A DNA stretch of 64,000 nt from Hepsetus odoe. Lineage: Eukaryota; Chordata; Actinopteri; Characiformes; Hepsetidae. A program made the translations under genes and the position numbers. This document shows, one piece after another, positions 37,061 through 49,390 of the stretch. Position 1 is the first letter of the stretch, and every line of letters starts with the position of its first letter. Location: NCBI GenBank assembly GCA_017165825.1, contig CM029367.1, forward strand, positions 18,068,259 through 18,132,258, given 5' to 3'. A model generated the notes under the pieces. It was not told where the DNA came from, made no database searches, and worked only from the letters and a program-made list of their open reading frames with translations.

Positions 37061-40000
37061 GGATCAGCATTGGTGTCAACACTGGCAGATGGCAGATATG
37101 TGCACAAAAAATATCAGATATTGGCTTCATCCCACAGCCCACATCATTCTCTACCTTTGACCTTCCAAAGAAGACAATATTCTCTCAATATGTGCAGAGT
37201 CTCAATATGCGCAGAGTTATCTCAGGCGGAGTTATCTCAGGCTCAAGATGTTATTTTAACTTCATAGTTTGGCTGTATCATTTTATTTTTCTTTTCTTTT
37301 TTCTGCTTATGTCATTTTGTCACTGAAGTAAGTACACGTGATCATAAAATTTGCAGAATATAGGTGGGCTGAAAAATGTTATGCTCTTTGATTTTGTGGA
37401 TGATTTATGTTGAATAAAGTCCTCAAATGGGTAACGACAAACAATCTCACATTTACACTTTGTTTCATTCAGTTTGATGCAATGCAGTGCTTATTTAATT
37501 GTACTTTCATTGATTGGTTGATCAAATTGCACACCCAAATTGTACATGATCAAATGAAAATGATTTTGCATCACAGCAGTTAATTGTGCTGTTATTATGT
37601 AGCTCTTTTGAACTCAACCAATTTCTAAATGTTCTTAAAACATATGTAACTAATATAAATCAACATATCTACAAATAGCTATATATGAAAACACTTAGAG
37701 CCTTACTGCTGCGTACACAAGCAACAGTCAAAGCTTTATTTCACCTCATCTATCAAAGAGAAGCGACAAAGACTTTCTGCTTACTGACTTCTATTAATTC
37801 TTCTCAGAGCAGTGCCGTAAGTGCAAAGCTTATTAACTGTACCAGGGATGTAGGTTAATGCCAAGCTTAAGGACCAATCATAATAAATCACTCATACAAC
37901 CAACTGCAGCATGTTACTGCTTTAAACATGATATACTTTACAGCAAAAGGCAGTTTTGTAGCTGGTGATCAAAGATTTACATAAGATCAAAGTATAGAAG
38001 AATGAATTAATCAATGAATGTTATCAGTAAGGAAACAGATGTTTTGCCAGAGGTTCTTTAGCATTCTTGACTTGATAGAATCTCTTGGCTGCATCAACGA
38101 AACTGGCAAGTCAGCTGCGTTTTGAGCATCAGCATTGTTCACAGACACAATTCACTTTCATTTGGTGCCTGAATGCAAAAGATTTGCCTCAGAGATTATG
38201 AAAGACAATTATCCAATATCCATTCACATTCTCCAGTTTAGCGTACTATGAGTCAAACTTTTTCACTAATAGCCCTGATTCTTAGTGGAGAACATCCCAC
38301 GGGGAAGTATGTGCCGATGATAAACAGGATGCGCTATTTTAAGACTGCCAGCCATTCATTTAGAATAATACTGCTCAACCAAGCTTGGTTTGTTGGAAGC
38401 AGATTCCAGTCCACTCAAATCAATAATGAAATTGAAGTGGATCCAGATGTCTTGTCTCAACAGAAACAGCCAGCAATCAAGTATAATCAAGTTTTTTTTC
38501 CAATTTTTGTGCAGAATACCTGTGGCTCCTATTTCGATATCCATCTCCTTGTGGAATATGTGTCCATCAGGCTGCATAATCCACTTTAGCCTTTGATGTG
38601 TCACTGTTCACACAGAATCGAGGGCAACAAAAAAGAAGCATTAACACCCAGCAGAGATGTCTTCCACTCTTTTCTTCATTTTTCTCACAGTCACCATATC
38701 CCATGTAAATTAGATGATATACTGTATCTAAACCAGTCATACATATAATAATCTTGCCTCAGGTTTGGAGATGTTGGATTTTTATCCCACAGAGCCTTTA
38801 TCCATGAAGCCTTTGAACTGCTATGACCTTTGTAATGAAGAGCACAAGGTCTGAAAATACTTATATCAAAGCGCCTGATGTTTAGTTGCAGCTTCTCATT
38901 ATATGGAAATAGCTGAGCAAGAAAACCTTACAGCTTATAATGTATAATAAATGCAGCTGGGAAGCCTTCATTCAGAATATATGTTTTGATGTGTCCCTTT
39001 GAAAGAGAAGCTATTACCAACACCAAATAACAGCTGAGGAGGCATCTCTCTTGACTCAACTGACATATGATAATGTTTCTCACACAGCTTTTCACTTTTC
39101 AGTATTTGAAGGCTGTCCACTTTGTCATTCCCTGAATGAAGAGTTAGTCTAATTCTTTCTGATCGTTGTCTCAAACCACTTCACACTGCAACAGAAAACA
39201 TTTTATTCTTGTTTATGTGACAGATCTGTGTGGCAGAATCCACTGTAATTCTTAGCCATATGCTAGTACTATAACCGATGGGTGATGGGTTTCATAGTCA
39301 GGTGGTTGTTCCTATGCAATCTGATACAATATTATGAGAATATTACTTAGTATTTAGTGCACAGCATTAGATTAACATTAAATCTACAAGAAAACATATT
39401 TGTTTTCAACACTGATTGGCAAGACCATCAGCCATGAGCCCAGGAGCAAATCCATATATCCTTTTATTTGTTCCAGAAATATGATCATTTTATTGCTGCT
39501 CTTCTGTAAATCAGCAGCTGATTTTTCCAAATAAATGTTTTATTATTTATTATGACTTGAAATTTCATAATAGGCTTAGAATTATTACCATATAATAGAT
39601 AATAGTTACCTTCTGGGATGGACTCCAAACTAATGCCCAGTCTTTTTTGTGCTATATAAATGGTCTTTGTAAACGGCATGTATCACTCTTGGAATGACTA
39701 GAAAATCTCTCTGCCTTCAACATGTGTTCTATGCATACTCAGGGTAAACCCAGCTGACATACATGATGTGCTACCAGTTCTGGTAATGCTGTTCAATGAC
39801 ATCCTTGGTGATGTGATTTTATTTGACCCCATTTTAACCAATGGCACAGTGTCTGGTTCTGTGGAAACTGCAGGAGTGCAAGGGTCAAAACAAATTGCTG
39901 TTCATGTTGATAATTCTTTAAGATGCTAGTATGACCCTTCAGCATGAAAATTCTCATTGCAGTTGGCATGGTTTGATTTCTCCTTTGACAGTTTCCTGGG

Positions 40001-42960
40001 CACTCTCCACTCACCACTTTGAAACACTGGAATGCTCAGGGCCGGTTTACAGTGTGGAACTTGCACACAACTAAATCATACTCTGTGATCAAATGTAACA
40101 TTTACAGTAGGCTAACAAACACTTACTCAGGCAATCATTCAAAAATTACATAGTAACGTTAGTAGAAATTATAATGGGCTTGGTAACTTTAACCAGTAAA
40201 TAAACCAGATTATTCAGTTTTCCATTCCATTCTAATTTTATTTATTTTTTTAATGGAAATGTAATCATAAGGCACTTTGTCCTTTTTAAATAATTGTTTC
40301 ACAAAGTTGAAATGATTGCAACTTTTAGTTTCAGTTGAGCTTGGAATAAATTGTTGGAGGATTTACATTCTCCGAATACAGGTGAATGTAAGTTGCAAGT
40401 TTCAAGCACTTAAAGCACATGGACTATTAGACCATGCCTGGTTCAGTGACTGGCAACTGGCAAGAGAGCAAGGTTTGAAACTGGCTGATTACCATCAGGC
40501 CTGCTGTGGTGGTAAAGTCCAGCTCATTGGATGGGTTAATCACTTGAGTCTCTACAGACTGGAGCCCCCCACACTCTCTGACTACATTTCACAGTGGGTA
40601 ATGAATAGCACTGCTGTCTTTGGCAGCCTTCACTCATATTGGCTTACCTTAGCACATCCAGACAGACTGATGACATAGGCAAAGAGAGCATGATGATCAG
40701 AGAGACAGAGAGAGAATATGGGATAGCTTTGCATCTCATTTTGTGCCAAGGAGGTTCTGGTAATGCTGAGTATTTGGTGTCCCTAATGGGAATGTTACTG
40801 GCAGGACAAGCACCATGTGCAGATGTGTCCTTTAGACGCCCCAGTCATCCAGCTCAGACTTCTGGCTTCTGAGGAAATCAAACACAGAATTTACAGAAAA
40901 GAAAAAAACCATACAAAATTCTTGTCTGTCTGTGCAGTTTAACATTTGATTCACTTAAGCAGCTTTTCACACAAAGCGTGCATATTAGTGCCCATTAACT
41001 GCACATTGATGAGGTTCTGGGTTTAAATGTACATTAAAATAATTGTCATCAAGAAGCTCCAGGCAAAATATAAAAAAATGTACCAACGCAATTCTAAGGG
41101 TATAATTACACTCCAAAATCCTGAAAGTTGAAATTATTCTGAGCATAAACAATTCTAACGATATGTGTTTGAGGAACATGCCTTTATCTAACCTTTCTAT
41201 ATGTTGCCATTGTTAAAGACAATCATAAGATATTAATGCAAATTCGCATCTGATTTTAAAAGGCACTGGAAACTTGGTGAAAGTCTGACTGCTGCCAGAT
41301 TAAACATTTTGATTAAGTAGTGTCGAATGTGGAAATAAATGTATCCACTTTTTTGACCCTCCCATAATTTGGTCCCCAAGATGCTTATGTTCAAAGGAAA
41401 GAAGCACATTTCTTTTTCACTACACACATAAACTGCATGTTTAAGCTTATAGACCTGTTTTGCAGAATGTGGGCAAAATGTATCCAAATTGTTCCTGAAA
41501 TTGACACAGAAAGATTAGTACATCTGGCCTCAGTGTCTAAATAGCATAAGCTTTGTTGGTAAGAACCTCTATGTGGATAATGGTCTCACTTTATGCATAT
41601 TAGTTAATGCATGTTAGCTATATCAACTCTGTTTTAAAATGAAAGAGGCGCACCTTTCTTTAGTTTTGCACTGGTGACAAAAGGGATATATGGGGAATAT
41701 TGTGCATGTAAAATTTGTTCTCCCCACTTTTATTTAAAACGTTTCACTTGGAGTATTAAGATGGAGTATTAAAATGTAAATGTGTTTAGGATGCGAGGAC
41801 GTGAGCGGGTCCTTTTATTTACCATACATAATATCCAAGCCACATATATCCCTTATCATTTATTTAGTTTTATTTTTAAATTTTAAATAAAATCTAAGTG
41901 AAAAAAATTAGCTTTGTGTCTGTTAAAACCATGATATATTTTTTCATCAAGACATTATTTATTCATGTAGCCTAGCTAACTAGCCATAATAAAAAACCAA
42001 ATCAGCTTGCTATGCTGTTGCAGCTGCATACATACTCAAAATAATAAATAAAAACTGAAGCAGATGTTAAAATTGTTAGAGAATTAATGCTTTGCAGTGT
42101 TTGCCTGTCTGTGTTTGCTGGGGTAGATGGTGGGTGTTTCAGTTCTGTGGGACTCCACATTTATATGGAAATTTTGTTTTAAGGTGTGAGAACCATTTTC
42201 ATATGTTTAATTCCGCTAAATCCTCTGCAAGGCTGTGAAAGCTCAGCCCGTAGAGCCCTGTCATTCATAACAGCAGGCAAAGGACCTGAGCTTCAGTCAC
42301 AAAAACAGAAAGATGCACAAATCAGTCCTTGCAGAAAATTTCAAATAATTACTGTGTAGAGTGTATCTGAACGCTGTAGAAGTTGAGGATTCTCTTCCCA
42401 GGTTTTGCTGAACAGTCTATATGGAAGTCAGTGAGTAAACATTTTGTTTTTTCTAATTGAATGGGTAGGACATCTGTTTTTATATGTTCCTCCCAGTTTG
42501 CAGAGGAGATTTTAACAAATAGATGAACATCTTCCATTTTTTAAAAATTATTATTAGATCATTGATGTGTGTAAAATCTTAAACAACATGGATTACATGA
42601 TATTTTCAGAAAATCTAGGATTTGTGTTTTTGAAGATAGCACAACTAGTTGTCTTCATTTTAGGTCTGGTGCTGTTTATTTGAGAAATAAGCTTTGGAGC
42701 TCTTCCATCAGCTGCTATGAAGTGATTAGATGGTGATTATGACTTGTAATTTTAGTTTACACTTTACATTTGAGTCTGCACTTCTGACTGCTTCTGTTTG
42801 GTTCAGTGTCAGAAAATGAAAACAAACAACTTTTTCAGCATAATAACCTTATGATAAAATCTTTTTTTTACAAGCACAAACATAGTATTAAAGCAAAGGT
42901 GAGAAAACAACAGGTCTGTGGGTTGTTCCTGATATGCAGGGATTTGTATCCACCACTTTG
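37061..42960. other. Noncoding; no gene recognised
   Basis: Largely free of simple repeats. The minus strand at 38350-39180 has three consecutive open stretches (39174-38968, 38927-38691, 38604-38356) in shifting frames that could be decayed coding sequence, but no family is recognised. A plus-strand frame at 40316-40678 (TTG-initiated) is also unrecognised. Confidence 0.4.
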
Positions 42961-42965
42961 CTCTC

Positions 42966-43156
42966 CGGTGGTGATGGTCTAGAGGTAGGATACTTGGCTA
43001 TGGACCAAGAGGTCCCAGGTTCGAATCCAGCACTTTTACCGTTGGTTTCCTGAGCAAAAACTCGTAACCATGGGTTACTCCAGGGGGACTGTCCCTGTAT
43101 TCAGGGCAGTCGCTCTGGATAAAAGCATCTGCTAAATGCCATAAATGTAAATGTAA
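42966..43156 (+). repeat. SINE-B, near full length
   Basis: tRNA-like head GGTGATGGTCTAGAGGTAGG (A box) and AGGTTCGAATCC (B box), then CTCCAGGGGGACTGTCCCTG and the tail CTGCTAAATGCCATAAATGT. It directly adjoins the Tc1-like relic downstream. Confidence 0.9.
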
Positions 43157-43169
43157 GGAGGAACACTGA

Positions 43170-43951
43170 ACCATCAATGGGTCATGGACATTCAAGGCAC
43201 ATTGATGCATATGGTAAACAGCGACTAGCTTGACTGGTCTGATCCAACAGAGGACATACTATAGCACAAATTGCTGAATGCTTTTATGCTGATTTTGGTA
43301 TTCATAGATGCACACCATTTAGAGTGCTCATGCTGATCCCTTTCCACTGCCAAAAATGCCAAAAATGAGTACATGAGCATCAGAACTAGACCTTGGAGCA
43401 ATGGTGTCTAGTAAAGTTTGTCTCCCTCCTCCTCTCTCCTTCTTACACTCACTATACCTGACATTGCGAATTGAACTTAGTATGTTTGAGCGGGTAACCA
43501 CCCAGCTGAGCTGAACACTGCAATCTAGGCCGACACTATAGGAATAAGGCAAGCCAGCTGAGGCAGTGTGATGGTCTGGATGGCACTTTGACATGTACCA
43601 AGATTGTTGCATTGTCACAAGCCAGGTGCACTCCTTCATAGCAGTGGCATTCAGCTGGAAGAAAACAGCCTTTTTCAGCAGGATGACTGCAGAGTAAAAA
43701 TGGTTCAGGAACAGTTTGTGGAACATCACAATGAGTTCAAATTGCTGAGCTCCCTAGCTCTAAATCTGAATATTTTAAGGATCTGATTCAGCTCCATCAA
43801 ATGACTTACAGGATCAGCTGCTAACATCTGGTTGCAAGACACAACAGTGTCTTGTATGATCCATGGTGTGAGGAGTCAGTGCTGTTTTAGATGTTAAATA
43901 GGGGACACATTTGGACAGATGGTTTAAATGTTAGGTTGATGAATGTGTATA
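43170..43951 (+). pseudogene. Dead Tc1-like transposase
   Basis: The segment is colinear with a Tc1/mariner family that is widespread in fish. Landmarks in order: CAATGGGTCATGGACATTCA, ATAGCACAAATTGCTGAA, AGTGCTCATGCTGATCCC, GAGCATCAGAACTAGACC, GGCAAGCCAGCTGAGGCAG, CCTTTTTCAGCAGGATGAC, and an end resembling that family's terminal repeat (GGTTTAAATGTTAGG...GTGTATA). The second catalytic region, normally QQDNAPCH, reads QQDDCRVK, and the usual PDLNPIEHLWD block is replaced by LNLNILRI and a stop. Frames shift several times, so it cannot make active transposase. The 5' terminal repeat is missing or abuts the upstream SINE. Confidence 0.85.
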
Positions 43952-44454
43952 TAGATTGAATGTGCTGGGGAGTGAATGATACAGGGAGATTTAAAAAACA
44001 CTTTTTGCAAATTAAATTATGTTTAGTTCCTGGCATTACCTGAGATTGCACCTGTCTCTAATACCATCAACACTAGGACAAAGGCTTAATCTTTTGAGTC
44101 AAACCAAACACCAAAACTGGCTTTGAAAAAAAATTTTTTTTCAAAAAAAATCTTTGTTGTGAGCAACAAGGGAGAATGAGGTTCATTCTACTAACCCAGA
44201 TAGAGTCTTTTGAACTCGCAGCCATAGAAGGTTGTGTCAGGTATTGAACTTACAGTTTCAATGACAGGAACAATGCTTAGACAGTTTCCTCACTTAGGGG
44301 ATGGAATTTAAAATAAAAAAAAAAAATTAAAATGGAAGATATTTGATTTTTTTTTGTGGACCTGTGTGGATGCTTAGAGGAATGAGAATTAGTAACAGGT
44401 AAATGTGGATGTTGCTTGTTTTCATGGAGCGTGCGTTTGTTTTTAAGGCTCCTT

Positions 44455-44485
44455 CCTTTCTTTCTTTCTTTCTTTCTTTCTTTCT
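44455..44485. repeat. (TTTC)n microsatellite
   Basis: About seven TTTC units. Confidence 0.95.
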
Positions 44486-44619
44486 CCGTAGTCAAATCCT
44501 TAGTCCTGAGTTCTGATATCTCTAGTGGATGAACTGATCAAAGGCCTGCTGCATCTCAGGCTTGCACTCCTCCCCTGCTTGAGACCAGAGAAAGAGCTTC
44601 AATTTCAAAGATGTGTGTG

Positions 44620-44709
<90 letters not shown>
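44620..44709. repeat. (GA)n microsatellite, ~90 bp
   Basis: GA dinucleotides with a single GAGGAG interruption, about 0.9 kb upstream of the first pcdh15 coding exon. Confidence 0.95.
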
Positions 44710-44712
<3 letters not shown>

Positions 44713-45632
44713 AGTGGTAGTGCTGGAGAGGTTCGCTGAGTTTAACATGCTGTTCTGTAGCTATGTTATGTTTTTCGTCACCGTTGTTTTAGCTCTCTGT
44801 GGAAAGCCAAAATAGGAATGATAATGTTTCATATGCAGGGCTCCAGAGACCAGCTCTATTGGGATTAAAGGGGGATAGAAGCAGCGAGGAGGGACTAATG
44901 TCGCATTTAGACAGCTACGTTGACTCAGACAAAACCTCAGTCACATCTCCTTATGGTTTTAAACTAGCTTTAGCAACTTGCAGCTGCTGTAGGCAGAGTC
45001 AGTGTTCTGGGACTTGTGAGTCTGAATATAGGTGGCATATCAGTCCCAAACACTCATTTTAAGCTTATCTCCACATCAGTTACATTACGCAGGTTACATC
45101 TACAGAGACAGTCAAAGCACTAAGCATACAGTGGAGATTCAAAAAATGAGTGCTGTAATCGCATTTGTCTTTGTTCTCTGCCAGGATGTGATCCGTCATT
45201 ATGCATCAAATACTCAGAATGAGTAGATTAAACTGATTTTTGAAAATGACTTTTGAAAATTGGACTTTTCCCAATAGCACATGTTCATATAATCTCTGCC
45301 TTGTCCTCAGGCACGCATATGTACAGTCGAATCTCATTCACTACTACTGTCATGTTGTTTTGGTAGAAACATGAACCCAATTTTCTTTCTTATGGATCCC
45401 AACAGGTTAACACTGAGTTTATTGTGTTTTTGAAGATTGAGTCTGCATGGAAATGAAGGCTGTCATGAAGAAGTTATTGACTGTGTTCAGGGGAGAGTTT
45501 GTGGCTGCCTGTGTGGAAAGTGGGGCGGGGTGAATTGTGCATTTGTGAAGAGTTATCATTTGTCTTATGAAAGATGTCTCAGCATTTTCTGAGGATATGA
45601 TTTATCTCTTCTTCTCATTTTCCCTCTCTCAG
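44710..45632 (+). other. Sequence immediately upstream of the first pcdh15 coding exon
   Basis: Unique sequence ending in the pyrimidine tract and acceptor at 45632. No promoter elements were identified. Because of the acceptor, this is probably the 3' end of a 5'UTR intron rather than a promoter. Confidence 0.5.
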
Positions 45633-45660
45633 GTGGGCAGCCCACAGTGAGTGAGTGAAG
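45633..45660 (+). other. pcdh15: pcdh15 5'UTR segment with splice acceptor
   Basis: A pyrimidine-rich stretch (TTTTCCCTCTCTCAG) ends in AG at 45631-45632, so the exon probably begins at 45633. This 28-nt leader precedes the ATG and contains an in-frame TGA at 45652-45654, which closes the frame upstream and supports the ATG at 45661 as the start. An acceptor here means at least one noncoding exon lies further upstream; its location is not certain. Confidence 0.7.
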
Positions 45661-45751
45661 ATGAGGAGGGGCTCGTGGCTGGCGAGGTGGTTGGGGATTG
45701 GGACCGTCCTGCTTGTGCCCCTCTTTCACATCAGGGCTCAGGGTGCAGAAG
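45661..45751 (+). CDS. pcdh15: pcdh15 first coding exon: signal peptide of protocadherin-15
   Basis: The exon starts at ATG 45661 (A at -3, in-frame TGA three codons upstream) and ends at a GTAAGC donor after 91 nt, leaving phase 1. It encodes a basic n-region (MRRGSWLARW), a hydrophobic core (LGIGTVLLVPLF) and a short polar end (HIRAQGAE). By position against mammalian PCDH15 the signal peptidase would cut after residue 26, leaving Gln27 as the mature N terminus. Taken alone the signal peptide would not identify the gene; identity rests on the two downstream exons, which join in phase and continue as PCDH15. The 91-nt length equals the human first coding exon as I recall it. The encoded protein is a type I membrane cadherin that pairs with cadherin-23 to form the tip link gating hair-cell mechanotransduction channels; human loss causes Usher syndrome 1F and DFNB23 deafness. 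The two teleost paralogues (pcdh15a, pcdh15b) are not distinguished here. Confidence 0.88.
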
Positions 45752-45789
45752 GTAAGCCAAAGAACCTGACTACCTCTTAATGAACATCA

Positions 45790-46530
45790 TCTGTCACTAA
45801 GTCCCAAGCCCCTTTTACAGAAAACCATAAAGTTCTTATAGAACCTCACAACCTACTCCCACAGTCTTTCACAAAACCTAATATAAAATCTAACACTACA
45901 ATCTCAGAACTCATTAACCTCTTTAGAACACCCTTCACATAACCTTACAAATCCCTTACAGGCCCCCTCTGCCTCTTTTGTAATATACACCCTATCACAA
46001 AGCACCAGTAATCTTTCATAGGATCTTTCCAGAACACTGTGAATGTGTTCTTTAAACATCTCACAAAATCCTTAATGAATCTTACCTCTCAGGAACCCTA
46101 GAACCCACTCACAATAAATCTAAACCATTCATTTAATCTAAAAAAAAAAGAAAAGCTTTTTAAGTTCCACACAACCTCTCCTAGATCCCCACAAAACCCC
46201 TTACAGAACTTCACACACCTCATGCAACCTCCAGTACCAGCAGATATCCAAACATAGAACCTGATAACCGCGAATAAAAATCCCACCAACAATACAAGAA
46301 ACCCCTCTCTCACAGGACCCCATAAACCGTTCCCAGAATCTTGCAGACTCTTCAGAAAAAACCCTTAACCTCCTGCAAAATGTCCAGTGTTATCTGTGCT
46401 TTTTTACTGAAGTCTGATGACAGAAATCCCAGCTCCTCACAAATCCAGAAAAACCACTACAGAAACCCTTTATCTCTCATAAAATCATTCACCGAACCAT
46501 ACAACCGTCTCCCAATTTCACATATCCTCG
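45790..46530. repeat. Decayed C/A-rich, G-poor tandem repeat in intron 1
   Basis: Irregular reiterations of AGAACC, CACAACCT, TCACAGAACC and CCTTACAG, roughly every 15-30 bp, make the plus strand rich in A and C and very poor in G for over 700 bp. It reads as an old minisatellite that has diverged. It starts within about 40 nt of the exon's donor site. Confidence 0.6.
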
Positions 46531-48013
46531 GTCACAGTCTCATTACAGCTGGGCATGACCTTCAGAATCTCAAAATATTTTGCTCTTACTGCTGCTGATG
46601 TCAATATTAACTCATATTAAACAATATTAATATATAAAATTAATACAAATAATCGAATAATGCCATAATAACAAGTGCAATGGGTGCTAAACAGTGATAA
46701 ACAGTTATACATATTTAAGCCTGCGTAGAGCATGTTGTTTAAGAATATTGAAGGAAAATGTAGTTACAAAGTGGAAGTTTTTTTTGTTTTTTTTTGTAGA
46801 GGCATGGTTTTCTGATTTCACTCTGTTACAAGAGCATGATGAAATAATAATCTTATAACTGCCTATAAACTTTGTCCCACTTCCTTGAAATGGCCCAAAA
46901 GATTTGTGACAGCACTTTCTGCTTAGATGACTGTTTTTGGACGATTATCTTCAGCCATTTGTTCCTGAGAAAAGAAACAGATTGCAGATATAATACTCAG
47001 AAGGAAGATCTAAAGAAGGTTTAGTTAAACATTTTGTTACTTTTACTTCTCTTTACACCAGGGATATAAATAGCCTGTATCCAAATGAGTTCTGACTGTC
47101 ATGAGTGCAGAACTTATTAGAACCACACTCCGATAAGCTTCCTGAAATGAGCAGCCAATGATATATGAATTGCAACCCCAAAGTCTGCCAAGGACAAAAT
47201 GACAACTGTAATAAAAATCTCAAAGTGTTTTTTCTTGGCGGAGATAGTAGGAAATGAGCTGTAAATGCTGTCAGACAATTCCGATTAGTGGTGGAGCGTA
47301 AAAGGCATGTAGCGTTCCTTAGCTGACATTTTCACTCAGCTATACTTGTTTGTCCATGCAGTGTTTATTGTTATTGATTTTAGATGATCTGACCTCTAGC
47401 AGTAAGCGTGTGTTCTATGGGAGAGGGTGAATTGCACTTCTGGCCTTTTATGACACCCCCACACCCGTTGTGTTGTTGTCAGTAATACCTGCATTTCTCT
47501 AGCTCACTAAAGCTTCCATAAATTGCCCATTTAGATTTATTCTAGAATTACTCATAAAAAGCTTTCTTTTCTTGCCTCTTCTGTTGACTGTGGTGTCTTC
47601 ATGCCTGTTCCCTGTTTGTATGGTCAAATATAATGTTGGTCTGTTTGAGTATTTGGCCAAATGTTTGCTGAATATTTAGTATTGGATATATTTTTGCGTA
47701 CTATAAGAGATTCTATAAGAGAGTCAAGCCCCAAAAGAAATGTTTTGCCTATTTGGTTTGGTTTTTTTTTAAAGCTTAAAGAAACACAATTAAAATTAAA
47801 TATTGTACAAGAAAATGAGGTTTACATTAAAAAGACCTTTTCTATGTTTTAATACTGAGTCTTACAAAATAAAAATAAAAAACACAAAGAAAAAACAAAA
47901 AGACTATCTGCTTTTGAATTTTTTTATATGTGCATCCTACATTTTTTATACAGATGTATATAACATAACAAACTGATTCAATAAAATGTTTAATTTAATA
48001 AAATTCCAAATTC

Positions 48014-48043
48014 CAAAAAAAAAAAAAAAAAAAAAAAAAAAAC
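48014..48043. repeat. Poly(A) run, ~27 nt
   Basis: Uninterrupted A run within an A/T-rich neighbourhood; no retroposed sequence was recognised upstream. Confidence 0.9.
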
Positions 48044-49050
48044 GCAAAAATGTAACTGTGCCAAAAATCTGGCTTATACCATTGCAGATGTTAAATGCTC
48101 TTTGACGTGTAAGGACAGGCGGTTAGACCCCAGGATGGATTTGCAGCACAGGCTAAATGTTGTAGATATGTAAAGTAAAACTAAAAGTATTGGCTTATTT
48201 AATTAGAAATTTGAAGCAGTGGCTTTGTGATTGAGGAAGCTTTGAGTGTTTGAAGCATCCTTCCCAAACTGCAGGTGTACACACTCATACTGCCTTTCAC
48301 CCCTGCAGTAATGCCTCATTGGGAACGTAGCATGAGCAGTAATCTGTGCCTCTCTCTAACTGCTACTTTCTGTAAACGCTGTGATCCTCACACAATGATA
48401 CACTGTCATTTAAATAAACACAAATCCCCACTAATTACAGAGAGTTTCCAATTAGACATGAGTGAGTGAGCAGGAACGAGAGAAATGGGAGAATGCTGTA
48501 GTTTTACAAAGAAACACTCCTTTCAAAAGCCATTTACATAAAACAACATCACAATGTTTACCAGTAAGTGAAAATAATTTGCATAATTGCGCAGTTCAGC
48601 GATATCATATAACTCTGTTTATACCAGAAAAAATTTACCTCTTGCATTAGGCTTTACTTGTTAAAGGGAATAACAAAACATGTTATATCGTTATGGAAGC
48701 AGGCAATGCAGCATGTTGAGAAGAATGGCAGGTAATTCATTTGTAAAAATGTATTTTCAGTGAATAATTATGTGAACCACAAAGAAGCTTTTAAAATCAA
48801 GTTGCCAGTGTTACTATTTATGCAGAAAGATGATGCTTCTTAAAGCCTCTTTAGCTTAACACTGTAAAGGGTGTTCAACTTTCAATGCAATGCAAATGCT
48901 ATTTTATGGCTAATTGATTAATGATAAGCACAACAACAACAAGCAGAACGATGCAATTTTTGTTTTAACAGGTTGGGTTTATATTTGCTGCAGTAGACGT
49001 GGCCCATACAATCAAATAGGATCCAATTCCATGATTATTATTAGCTATTA

Positions 49051-49166
49051 GCTATGGCAGCCCCCTGCTGCACTGTTTGTGTGTGTATGCAGAGAATGCA
49101 TTTCATTGTGTCTCACTGTGTGCTGTTCTGTTTCACAATGACACAATAGTCACTTTCACTTTCACA
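49051..49166 (+). repeat. SINE-A 3' fragment
   Basis: GCAGCCCCCTGCTGCAC, ATGCATTTCATTGTGTCTC and AATAGTCACTTTCACTTTCA match the 3' half of the copies at 24102-23846 and 56894-57129. Confidence 0.8.
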
Positions 49167-49289
49167 TGAGAACATGAATATTTATTTTTATACACAGGAT
49201 GCCTTTTAATTGCACATGCAAGCGCTATACCTTCCCTAACTTTATTCTTAAAGTTAATAACAAGCAATTGAATTGATGTTAATATTGAA

Positions 49290-49390
49290 TTTTATTTATT
49301 AATTTTAATAAATTAATAAGTTAATATTAATAAGTTAATGAACTTATCAACTTATTAATATTTAATAAGTTAATATTAATTTTTATTTAT
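49290..49390. repeat. A/T-rich palindromic cluster
   Basis: AATATTAATAAGTT at 49323-49336 and its exact complement AACTTATTAATATT at 49349-49362 form a 14-bp hairpin with a 12-nt loop, embedded in further TTAATAAGTTAATATTAA repeats. Confidence 0.7.

Larger units (their letters stand above)
1..45632. other. Noncoding region upstream of pcdh15 coding sequence
   Basis: About 45 kb with no recognisable protein-coding gene, rRNA or tRNA gene on either strand. The longer open frames are explained by simple repeats, transposon relics or chance. It may include the pcdh15 promoter and noncoding first exon(s), but no promoter could be placed: no clear CpG island or TATA-initiator arrangement was seen. 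Confidence 0.6.

Noticed and set aside
40316..40678. 120-codon plus-strand frame.
   Set aside because: TTG-initiated, no recognisable domain, no splice context; chance in a low-stop stretch is likely.
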